Below are positions 54,777 through 64,000 of a DNA stretch of 64,000 nucleotides, one piece after another. The stretch comes from Hygrophila difformis. Taxonomy: Eukaryota; Streptophyta; Magnoliopsida; Lamiales; Acanthaceae. The translations under genes were made by a program, and so were the position numbers. Numbering within the stretch: the stretch's first letter is position 1; each line of letters begins with the position of its first letter. The notes beneath the pieces were generated by a model. The model worked only from the letters and a program-made list of their open reading frames with translations, ran no database searches and was not told where the DNA came from. The stretch spans positions 36,412,054-36,476,053 of the forward strand of contig JAOANR010000003.1 in NCBI GenBank assembly GCA_030278955.1. The letters run 5' to 3'.

Positions 54777-55808
54777 ATGGCACCTAGGAGAAAGCCGAGG
54801 AAAGTTAGTCCAAATGGCACTGACGCTAACCTCCCCAACTCGCCCAACAACATGGAAGAACGTCTAAGGACTATGGAGGAAGTCCTAGTAGCATTAGGAA
54901 ATGCCGAGGTGCATAGGACACCAACAGTACCTCCACCCGTAGCTCAACCCAACTATCTAGCGTTGGTGAATCCCTATCAACCACCACGCTACGATGGGCA
55001 GGAGGATCCCGCCGAGCTAGAGGAGTGGATCCGTACGTTCGATAAACTCTTAAACGCTATCAAATGCCCTAATGAGGAAAAGATACATGCAGCAACTTAC
55101 TACCTAGGAGGTGAAGCCGATGAGTGGTGGCAAAACCTCCAGAGGAAATTAGTGGAAGACGAGAAAGCCTACACTTGGGAAGATTTTAAAGAAGTTCTAA
55201 GGGAGAGGTTCTACCCGTTAAGCACAAAAGCGGCGAAGTACGAGGAATTCATCAACCTAAGGCAAGGCGCACAGACAGTGCAAGAGTATTACACCAAATT
55301 CAAGGAGCTAGTACGATTTGCTACAAGGCTAGTACCAACTGACTCCGACAAGGCTCAGAAATTTGAGACGGGGTTAAACCTGGCTATTAGGGAAGTGATC
55401 ACGGGTGTGCACTACTCTGACCCGCAAGCCGTTTATGATCGCGCGGTAGCAGTTGCACGAGTTCAGGGATTGAAGCGGACGGCGATAGGTGAGTCTAGCC
55501 AAGGTCCCCAAGGACAAGACAAGAGAGGTAAGGACCGCGGAGCTGATTATGACTCGGGTAGGAATAACCTTCGCAAAGGCCCAAATGGACCAGCCCAAGG
55601 CAACGATGGAGGCAATAATAGAAGGATTTTCACCCGTAAAGGCTACGTGCCCCGATGCCTAAGCTGTAACCAACCTCATCTGGTGAGGGGATGCCCTCAA
55701 CCCGACACATGCTTCCGATGTGGTCGACGTGGACATCGGATGGAAGAATGTCGAACCCATATTAAGAATATAACCATAAGAGATGACCTGGTCACTGGAC
55801 CTAACTAG
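54777..55808 (+). CDS. gag: Gag of element G, 343 aa, intact
   Basis: Starts MAPRRKPRKV at ATG 54777; ends TAG 55806-55808. Retrotransposon gag domain about residues 75-210 (WIRTFDKLLNAIKCP, FYPLSTKAAKYEEF, VQEYYTKFKELVRF). Basic Gly/Arg/Asn-rich linker 235-290. Two zinc knuckles: C294-X2-C297-X3-H301-X4-C306 and C312-X2-C315-X4-H320-X4-C325. It forms the particle and binds RNA. It is the element's only protein and is open, unlike gag of A (split) and C (stops), which suggests recent selection or simple youth. Close to gag of A, less so to gag of C. Confidence 0.95.
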   Translation: MAPRRKPRKVSPNGTDANLPNSPNNMEERLRTMEEVLVALGNAEVHRTPTVPPPVAQPNYLALVNPYQPPRYDGQEDPAELEEWIRTFDKLLNAIKCPNEEKIHAATYYLGGEADEWWQNLQRKLVEDEKAYTWEDFKEVLRERFYPLSTKAAKYEEFINLRQGAQTVQEYYTKFKELVRFATRLVPTDSDKAQKFETGLNLAIREVITGVHYSDPQAVYDRAVAVARVQGLKRTAIGESSQGPQGQDKRGKDRGADYDSGRNNLRKGPNGPAQGNDGGNNRRIFTRKGYVPRCLSCNQPHLVRGCPQPDTCFRCGRRGHRMEECRTHIKNITIRDDLVTGPN

Positions 55809-56196
55809 CCACAAGTAACCAAGGGGGAACTCATGGGACGTTAAATGTGGTAAATAAAGATATACCTGTGCTAGGCAACGATACTTGAACCTTCATGGAT
55901 GTGTAGGCAGTTATGGGGACATAACTGTAATCTTAAGGGGGGGAGGATGTAATACCCCGTAAGAATGCATAAGCATTTATTTCGAAACTCGAATATTTTG
56001 TATCCCAAATAAATTCTTTTTGAACTACGTAATGACTTGATCCCTTCACAGGGTACGTAGGCAACTTGGAAATTTCAATTCTGGGTTCAGTCGAATAATA
56101 TCAAACAACAAAACACAATGATACAATCGCAATCAATCAATCGATCAATAAGTCGCGCAACTTCGGGGACGAAGTTGATTCTTAAGGAGGATAGAT
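55809..56196 (+). other. Element G post-gag region with two polypurine tracts
   Basis: A short stretch still resembles the gag-protease linker (near 55832-55860, a GRxLNVVNK-like reading), then jumps to a copy of the pol end (GTTATGGGGACATAAC near 55911). First tract CTTAAGGGGGGGAGGATG (55932-55949) followed by TAATACCCCG; conserved CTTCACAGGGTACGTAGGCA (56044-56063); second tract CTTAAGGAGGATAGAT (56181-56196) adjoining the 3' LTR. Confidence 0.8.
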
Positions 56197-56817
56197 TGTA
56201 ATACCATAGAAATTGCCCGAAATATATATATGAATATATATTTTTGATTAATTCACTAAGTAGATTTTTAATCAAATCTATATATATTTATATGTTCAAA
56301 TATTTGCTTAAAGATTAGTATATTATTTTCTACAAAACATACTTTGAAAAATTATATATATATATATATATTTGTCTTTTCAAATAAATATATGGATTTC
56401 AATATCAAGTGTAATAAGTATATGGTTCATAGAATATTTTAAATCCATATACAAGTTTATATACACATATATAAATACCTTGGTCTTGAAATAATCTTTC
56501 CAAACATGTACACATGTATATACATGTATATATTTACATGTTTAAATTATAATGAGAATTATCTATTTTCTATATATCCTTGATTAATCATTCTACCCAT
56601 ATATTTTTTTATTATGGGATTATTCTAGAATGCCATAATATAATTGGGAATAATTTGACTATGGTTTGAAATTGTAGGGTGGAATATTAATCATATCTTG
56701 TCATTTTCAAATAAAGAATATATTCCTTTTTGAAGCTATGTATGACTTACAAGATCACAAAAATTCCCACATTATGATTTTTTTTAAGATAAGAATCTTA
56801 ATATATATATAAAAAAA

Positions 56818-56850
<33 letters not shown>

Positions 56851-59664
56851 GTTACTGTAGCATGCTACTGTAGCACGCTACTGTAGCATGCTACTGTAGC
56901 AGTCGGGCATTATGTGTTTTTGGCGACTTTTTGCCATTTTTTGGGTCCCAAAGGTGGGAATCTTGATCTATCACGGGTGAGGCCTCTTTTGGATGTTATG
57001 TATTGAGTCCCACCTCCATTGTCAGCCATTTTTCATCAATCATTCACCCCAAACTCTCCAAAAACTCTCCCAAAAGCCAAACACTCTTCCGACGAACTTC
57101 CGGCGACTTTCCGACGAGTTTCCGGCAACCAAATCCAACCAAGGAAGTGTGTAGATCAAGGATTGCAGGCTTTGGATTGTTGGTAAGATGTTAGTTAAGT
57201 TTCCTTATGATTTTAAGATCATAAACATCATCCTAACTTACGAATCTTCGTATTCGAACACAAATCGGAGCCAAGGGAAGAATAAATCGGGTGGAAGAGA
57301 TTCGTTCGTGACATCCCGTGGATTCCGGACGACCCCGTGACTTCCTAAACATCATCCCCACTGTAAGTTAACCTTACTATGGTTTTGGGTGACTTAAAAT
57401 GCAACCAAACATAGAGATTCAACTCAAGGAAATTAATAAAAATCTGTCAACAAGAGAAACCCTCAACGCAGCGTTTTCGTATGAATTTTTCAAACCTCTA
57501 AAGCTGCTCAAACAAGAAAACTCAAAACATGAAAAGTGTTCCTAAGACTTAGATCTAGCTTCTGTAAAAATTTCATAATTTTTCATGATGATTTGAAACC
57601 TGAAACCGACCCAAAACCGAAGAGTATCAAATCTGGATCTTAGAATCCTTGATAGAATTTTCGTTCGAACTTGTTGGTTATTTTCACCTTAGATCTAGAC
57701 CGATCTAGGATTGGAGTTGAACATAAGAATTGTAGATCTATGAGTTTGGAATATGACTGTAAGTTTTTAGAATTTTTCGTTGAGATTTGAGCCTCCGAAC
57801 TCGAGCCGATCCGATCTGCGTTAGTACCGAAGTCAAGAACCTTGACAGATTTCTTAATCAAACTCGACGAGCAAAACTCTTACTTCGAGTGTTCAAACCT
57901 GAAAACTCAAAACTAAGATTTTGATCCAAAGATCTTAATCTATATTGTGTAAAAATTTCAGAAATTTTCATCAAGTTTTGATACCCCAAATCGTGTCGGA
58001 CATATTCTGCGTTTTTAAGAATTTTCAAAGGATGACAGTTTTTATAACCGAACTTGATGAGCTTATTCCTATCATTTCTAGGCCGAATCAATCTTCATGA
58101 TCTAAACAAAAGTTGTTGGAAATCAAGTCTAGTATGTGCCTGTATAATTTCAGAATTTTTGAAGTCCATTTGATATGTCAAAAAGTCAAATCTTTGAAAG
58201 ATGTCAAACCTGAATCCTGACAGCATACTATTTGAGTAGAAAACTTGATTTTTGACATGCTTCCCATCGTTTTTCCGAAAAACTTAAAACACGAAAGTTG
58301 TTCATTGGGATGTTTTTGAGATGCTGTGCAAATTTTAGATCAATCGCCTAAGAAATGGATTTTTAGACCGAAAAGGCGCAAACTGTGACGCCAAATGATT
58401 GTTAAATCAAAGAGATTTTGAAATTTCTAAACAAACGGTCGAGACGTTGGAATCACGATATAACTATACTTTTGAAAATCCCGTTACACTAAATTAAAAC
58501 ACATGAGATACTTAATCGACGTAGGGGGTGAGTGCTCGATAGAGTGCCCCTCTAGCTCTTCGCATCGTGCCTATACGGACGAGTGTGACCTATGTAGAGG
58601 GTGAGTGCTCGATAGAGTGCCCCTCTAGATCTTGAAATCTTGTCGAAACATGAAATTAGCCTTTAAGGTTTAAATGATTGGGAATCCCTTTGAGATAAAA
58701 TACAATTGAAATATCTTGCTTGCCGAAAGGCAATTGAAATATCTTGCTTGCCGAAAGGCAATTGAAATATCTTGCTTGCCGAAAGGCAATTGAAATATCT
58801 TGCTTGCCGAAAGGCAATTGAAATATCTTGCTTGCCGAAAGGCAATTGAAATATCTTGCTTGCCGAAAGGCAATTGAAATATCTTGCTTGCCGAAAGGCA
58901 ATTGAAATATAATGCTTGCCGAATGGAGATTGAAATATAAACTTGAAACATGAGAAATGATATTTTTGAAATTGGCTGAGGCCGCCGGATCACCGGCTAA
59001 ATGATACTTTTGAAATTGGCTGAGGCCGCCGGATCACCGGCTAAATGATACTTTTGATATTGGCTGCGGCCGCCGGATCACCGGCTAAATGATATATTGT
59101 TGAGATGATGGCGTAACGGGAAATATATTAAAAAGCTTAGTTTTTATGAAATTGGCTGCGGCCGCCGGATTGCCGGCTAAATTAAATATTGTTGAGATGG
59201 TGGCATATCGGGAAGAATTTTTAAAAGCTCAAAACATCTTTTTATTAAATTTAATTAAAGGCTTTGAAACCCCTAACCCATGCTATGTGTTAACTTACTC
59301 AGCGCGTTTTTGCTGACCCAAACCATTTATCCTCTTTTTTCTTTCAGAGTTGAAGAATATGCATCGTCATATGCATACATGGGAACATTAAGGGAAATCT
59401 TTATTTTAAATCCCTGCGTTTAATTACGACTTGCATGAACGGGCCTGTTTAACCCGTATTTTGGCCATGTTGGCCTTATATTTAAATTCCGCTGCAACTT
59501 TGATGTATTATCTTTAAATTATATATGAATGGGCTGTTTGAATATTTTTAAATTCTGAAAAACCATAGCCTTGCATCTCTTTAGTGAGCTCGGAGAAACC
59601 GTGTCTTGCTAGGGAGGTGTGGCGGTGGCATCCCGGCATGGGTTACCAAAACCGGGGTGTTACA
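56197..59664 (+). repeat. Element G 3' LTR (3468 bp)
   Basis: Same as the 5' LTR except two visible substitutions, four more A in the A run, and 7 instead of 3 perfect hairpin units. The ORFs in this LTR on the reverse strand are translations of the repeats. Confidence 0.95.
58718..58929 (+). repeat. Hairpin array, 28-bp unit, 7 perfect plus 1 degenerate copies
   Basis: TTGCCGAAAGGCAA starts at 58720 and then every 28 bp to 58888; a mutated copy follows at 58916. Four units more than in the 5' LTR of the same element. Confidence 0.93.
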
Positions 59665-59669
59665 ATGGG

Positions 59670-60516
59670 CTATATATCCAAGGGATCCCCATGAAAAGGA
59701 TTGTGTTTGGGCCAAGGATCTCACAATCAGTTTTTCTAGATGCAAGGTAGGGCCATCCTTGTATACCATAGTTTGACTTCGGTTACTATGTGAGCATGCT
59801 AGGTCCTATGAGATACCCCGGGTGTAGAGTCATAGTCGAGCTACATGTGGATTGAACAGTTTTAAGGGTTTGACATGCCATTTACTGTTGAGTAATATTA
59901 AATTGCTTTTCTCCAAGGGACAAGAATTTACTTGCTCAGCCGGTGAGCTGATAAACTTTACTTACATCTTTTTACAGGATTTTGCATATGTGGACCCCAC
60001 TAAGAGGCATGGGCACGGGCACGGGTGTCAGTATTACTTTTAAACTGGTTATTTTAAATCATGTTTTATTGGCCATAGACTTATCTTTTGAATAGTAAAT
60101 CGTAGTTACCATATTTTGTAAACGCTGATATTTTCCCGATTAAAATATATTCTTTTAAACTTAGTTAACCGTGCTTTCGCAAACTAGTTAGTAAAAGTCT
60201 TATTTCTATATGTATATATATATATTTATTTTCTTTTTTAAAGTTTAGTTAATATGAAAAATAGTTTTGGCGGCGGCAAGCCTTAATCGCTATATTTTGC
60301 AAAACTGTATTATATTATTTTAAAGTATAATTATTGAGAAATAATAACTCGGTTTAAAGTATGTTTAGACTTAAATTTAAATTAGCCTTAGCACTTTTAA
60401 TTAAGTTAGCCGAGGCAAGGCCAAAGCGAGCTTAATTAAAAGTGTGGCGGTAACAACCCCGAATTTCCAATGGTAACTTTCGTTGTAATTCTCAGAGGGA
60501 AAACGGGGGTGTTACA
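59670..60516 (+). repeat. Element F 5' LTR, third piece
   Basis: Continues F's LTR after element G and ends ACGGGGGTGTTACA at 60516, directly before a primer site. Confidence 0.8.
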
Positions 60517-60519
60517 AGG

Positions 60520-60533
60520 TGGTATCAGAGCGG
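60520..60533 (+). promoter_or_regulatory. Primer-binding site, element F
   Basis: TGGTATCAGAGCGG, three bases after the LTR; initiator Met tRNA type with changes after position 12. Confidence 0.88.
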
Positions 60534-61370
60534 AGTCAAAAACAAAAATCATTTTGGAGTCTAATCTTTATCTATAGAGTAAGAATCCTACTGAAATTTT
60601 TTTAAAAACATTTTTTCGTAGTGTAAAGAGAATTTTTACTTATTTGGGGACGGGACACTATGCACAATTGCATTAGGCACAACTCATGTAGTATTATGTT
60701 TGGTAATTGCAATGTATCCATGGTAATATTGTTTGATAGTTGGGAGATAAATAATTTAAGAAAGATTGTAATCGAAGAGCAATATTTTTAAAAGAGGTGT
60801 CCAAGAGGAGATGACTCATAAAAAGAAAGAAATACAGAGATTAGAGGTAGAGCCTATACCCAGAAGGCTTGGCAATCGAACATAAGGAAATAATCAATTC
60901 CTTGCAAAAAGGAATGAGATATTAAATTGTAAAGAATTCCCTGGTAAACCTCTTTCATCACAGAAAATTTGGGAATGCTACTAGTATGGAAAAGTTAGAC
61001 ATATTGCTAGAAATTGATACCTCGGGGTAGAGAACCCTAAAGAAATTAAATATTTTCGAAACCCAATAATATATTAAATTATCATGCTTATAGCAACTAT
61101 TAAATTTAAAAGGTTTTTGTTAGGCCTTGAGATTCTATACTCATGTGTCAGTTTCAGCTTGTTAAGGAAAATACCGATGATTTTGCAGCGTGTCTCTTTC
61201 TTTTGAGTACTGAAGATGTGTGATATATCTCTTTGACTCACTAACCTCTAGACTAATACTGGGGGATTGTTAACATTAATATGGCCGATAAAAACGACCG
61301 TCAGAAATAGATAGAGTAGTTACTGTTCACTCTTAGAGCAGTGGTTTAAAAAACAAATGGAGAAATTAAA
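60534..61370 (+). other. Element F leader, decayed
   Basis: AT-rich, no ORF. The cassette seen in A, B, C and G is not recognisable here. Confidence 0.5.
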
Positions 61371-62310
61371 AAGTTAGGAAGAAACACATGGAGATTATAT
61401 CCCAACACCTCGATATAACATCCAAGAGAACCCAACTAAACTAGAATGATTGATTGAGCTATTCGAAAAGCTACTCGAGGTAGTAGAATGCCCTGAATAA
61501 CGTAAAACGGAAGTAGCTACATTCTTCCCGACAATAATGATGAATACTTGGTAAAGGTCACAATAAGACCGCCAAGTTACTCGGGAGGAATTTCAAAAAG
61601 TTTGAGGGAACAATTTTACCCACTCAGCGTATAAAAAAAAAAAAGAACAACCAAATATGAAAAGTTTGTTACTCTTCAACAAGGTAGTCAATCCGTACAA
61701 GAGTACTGTGCTAAAATTAATGAACTCTTGAGATTTGCTCCAAACCTGGTAGCAATGGATCAGACCAAGGCCCAAAGGTTTGCGCTTGCTTCAAACAAGT
61801 ATATGCGAAAAACGCTCGGTGGGAATTAATTCACAAGTTTACGAAAAGTATAAGATCAAACTATAACTGTCGAGAAAGTCAAGGATAACCATCAAATAAG
61901 AAATTTCCAACAAAACAACATAATAAGGTACCCTGTCCAACCTAGTACAGGGAATCATACCCGCCCCATATAACCAAAGCAAAAAGAGGCATTCAACTCG
62001 CCAATACCCCAAGGCGAGCAACGTTGCGACTTGAAGGAGTGTATGGCCATAAATTGTCGTTTGAGGCTTGATCCTAACAAATTTCGGCCTGATTTACGAA
62101 AAGATGAACAATGCCCATAAATGCAAAAAAATCCTCAAAACAACAAAGGAAATCAAATGCAATGAACATCTTTCCCTACGAATCCGAGAGCAGTCAATAG
62201 AGCTCCACAGAACCAGGGTAGACCTAACCAGGGAAGGCTGAACGTAGTCATCACAGATGACCTCGAAGATGTTGATGACCTGGCCGAAGGTGCTTTCGAA
62301 GTCAAAGATT
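61371..62310 (+). pseudogene. gag: gag of element F, heavily decayed
   Basis: Several frames hold gag remnants: FEKLLEVVECPE and EVATFF (about 61459-61525), a stretch like TKYEKFVTLQQGSQSVQEYC (61650-61710), LLRFAPNLVAMDQTKAQRF (61725-61780), and at the end NQGRLNVVITDDLEDVDDL (about 62215-62280), the linker towards protease. Many stops, frameshifts and an A run. Related to but clearly different from the gags of A, C and G. Confidence 0.75.
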
Positions 62311-63190
62311 CCAAAATTCGTATTTTGTTTGGGAGCTACATGTTTGTTTATATATCTCGTAGAAGATGGCCCGAGTTAGAACTCGATAAACCCCAAGAGA
62401 TAGATTTAGGAATTCCTTACCCAATGGAGCAATTGTTAACTGCTGAAAACATTACGAGAAAGTTTTATTTTCTAATTCAGTGAAAAGTTTCGAACAAAGA
62501 TGTAAGCTCAATTTCAATAAAAAATAGTCAACGCTCAAATGCCAAGCCACTTTCACGCTCCGCGCTAGAGCACATTCGAAACTTGGCTCTGGAACAAAAG
62601 ATTTGGGTTTATGAAGTTGAGTTTACCACTGATCTCATAGAACTTGACTTAAAAAAAAAAAGAAGTCTGATGTTATCTTGAGGATGGATTGGCTCACTCA
62701 AAATCAAGCCACCATTTATTATGCCCAACAAAACATAACAATGATTGGACCGAATAAACAACAAATTTCATGCTATGTGGAGCAAAGAGGACCAACAATG
62801 AAGGTTATTTCAGCCATGCAACAATGCAATTGGCAACACTAATAACAAAAGGGAACCCCCTTTATCTTTGTTATGTCCAAAATCTGCAACAACAGAGAAT
62901 GAATTCACGATCGACTTAATTCTAGGTACGAAACTTGTATCAAAAGCGGTATGGCACTGGCTGAAACAAAAGAATTGAAAGAACGACTCGATGACATTTT
63001 AGAAAAATGATCCATTCATCTCGGTACATCCCCATAGGGAGCACGTGTACTGGTTGTACGAGGGATAGACATTGATATGAGGCTCTTTGTTGATTAAAGA
63101 GGCCTCAACGAGATTACAGTGAAGAATAAATACATGTTACCACGAATTAGTGACTTATTTGAACAACTCAAATGAGCCATAAATTTCGTG
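62311..63190 (+). pseudogene. pol: Protease and N-terminal RT remnants of element F
   Basis: Protease end VILRMDWLTQNQATIYY (about 62671-62724), then the PR-RT linker, then RT pieces such as LNEITVKNKYMLPRISDLFEQLK (about 63100-63170) with stop codons and small indels. Homology ends near 63190, where a B-type LTR fragment joins without a recognisable LTR end. Confidence 0.72.
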
Positions 63191-64000
63191 CCTGTAAAGA
63201 TAAAAGTTGTAGATAATTGTCTTAGGATCATGCCTGTAAAATTTCGTGCATTTTCATTAATGTTTGGATAGTCAAAACCCGATTTGAACATACTGTGTCT
63301 TTGAAGAAAAAGTTGACAGATTTCGAGTCTGAACTTATTGAATTAATCTGACTTAATCTGTAATAATTTTGCATAAAATGCCTCTAATGTTTATTTTTTG
63401 GTGTCTTTTAAGTGCCTGTAAAATTTCATAAGTTTTGGAGGTCGTTTGCTATGTCAAAAACTCTTTTGAAAATCAGTGCACTGTGTTAGAAAAGTTGGAA
63501 GATTTTATGTCTTGCAAAGATTGTGAAATTTCACTTGTTTCCTCACCTAATTTCGTAAAACATAAAACATGAAAGTTGTTCGTTAGCGTGTTTTTGAGCT
63601 ACTGCAAAAATTTCAAGTCGATTGCTTTTGAAATGAATTTTTGAACTGAGATGGCGTAAACTGTGGCAATGGCTTGGTTGACATGTTGAAAAACTCGACT
63701 TTTGAGAAACACATGATTCGTGAGATATGTCTAAACAATAAAACATTTTTTTTAAAATCCCGTTAATCTAGGCTGAGCTAGATCTCCACGTAAGTAGAGG
63801 GTGAGTGCTCTGAAGGGTGCCCCTCTATCTTGAAATTCGTGCCCGAGTGGACGAAATGTGATATATTGTGAAATTGTGCCAAAACGACCATTGTGAAATT
63901 AGTCTACACTCTCGGGTGTATCCGAATGGGTTACTCGAGGCTCTAGAGTGGTACTGTGTATGGCGTGATAAGCGGAGTGCTTCGGTAGTTTCCGAAATTT
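63191..64000 (+). repeat. B-type LTR fragment, continues past the window
   Basis: Matches B's 3' LTR from about 29220 onward: diverged modules (63225-63290, 63400-63455, 63560-63640), the TGAGATATGTCTAAACAAT phrase (63721), the stem-loop (63805-63830). Truncated at its left; right end outside the window. Confidence 0.85.

Larger units (their letters stand above)
50888..59664 (+). mobile_element. Element G: complete, very young gag-only (TR-GAG-type) retrotransposon (8777 bp)
   Basis: LTRs 50888-54239 and 56197-59664, internal region only 1957 bp, TSD ATGGG at 50883-50887 and 59665-59669. The internal region holds primer site, leader, one intact gag (54777-55808) and polypurine tracts; there is no pol. 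The LTRs differ, as far as I can see by eye, by two substitutions (near 51809/57130 and 52340/57652), four A in a poly-A run and four units of a 28-bp repeat. Such likeness means recent insertion, so a partner must have supplied pol recently. Confidence 0.95.
43687..63190 (+). mobile_element. Element F: decayed Ty3 element hosting the copia element and element G
   Basis: Its 5' LTR is in three pieces (43687-44998, 50663-50887, 59670-60516; about 2.4 kb in total), followed by a primer site, a leader, and gag/PR/RT remnants. It inserted in element E at 43687 (left flank ATCTT). Its right part is lost: RT codons stop near 63190, where a B-type LTR fragment begins. Confidence 0.8.

Noticed and set aside
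58718..58929. Regular palindromic repeats resembling a CRISPR array
   Set aside because: The 28-bp units are directly tandem with no unique spacers, and the setting is a plant LTR.
58656..58993. Reverse-strand ORFs with repeated LPFGKQDISIAFRQA-like units
   Set aside because: Direct translation of the 28-bp hairpin repeat in three frames (three units make 84 bp, so frames stay open); no start context or conservation.

Overview
The window looks like nuclear DNA of a flowering plant, probably a eudicot, from gene-poor heterochromatin. I found no host protein gene, tRNA or rRNA. Nearly all of the 64 kb is a nest of LTR retrotransposons: Ty3 elements of the chromovirus type (most like the Tekay/Del group: gag, protease, RT, RNase H, integrase, GPY/F module, C-terminal chromodomain, initiator-Met-tRNA primer site, LTRs beginning TGTAAYACCC) and one Ty1/copia element. 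Five insertions have perfect 5-bp target-site duplications: AACCC, AAGGG, CCGCT, CCAAG and ATGGG.

Layout. 1-717 and 9306-11707: non-coding flanks of an old unidentified repeat, split by element A. 718-9305: element A, a gag-only (TR-GAG-type) element whose gag is split by a reverse solo LTR (3679-6247). 11708-11857: MITE-like inverted repeat. 11868-40185: element B, a deleted chromovirus keeping a broken extra ORF before gag, the integrase/chromodomain end and its 3' LTR; a reverse fragment with an Athila-like gag ORF replaces its middle. Element C (16033-27043, all coding domains but inactivated) sits in B's integrase. Element D (30509-39980, reverse) sits in B's 3' LTR. 40186-43686: reverse LTR and 3' internal part of element E. 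43687 to about 63190: element F, whose 5' LTR was hit by an intact copia element (44999-50657, reverse) and by element G (50888-59664), a complete, very young gag-only element; F then runs into decayed gag/PR/RT. 63191-64000: an LTR fragment of the B type.

How the parts relate. A and G encode only Gag yet keep LTRs, primer site and polypurine tracts, so they must borrow pol from autonomous relatives; both lost pol at what looks like the same 3' breakpoint, just before the pol stop. The copia element is the only one here with both gag and pol open. C keeps every pol domain except the protease active site, but with six in-frame stops. The four chromovirus leaders share a non-coding cassette downstream of the primer site, and the LTRs share a repeat architecture (AT hairpin plus palindromic block near the start, diverged modules of about 185 bp, a conserved stem-loop). 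The A/G lineage also carries an array of small hairpins with GAAA loops. These shared non-coding structures are the most interesting content and the best candidates for undescribed cis-acting functions.
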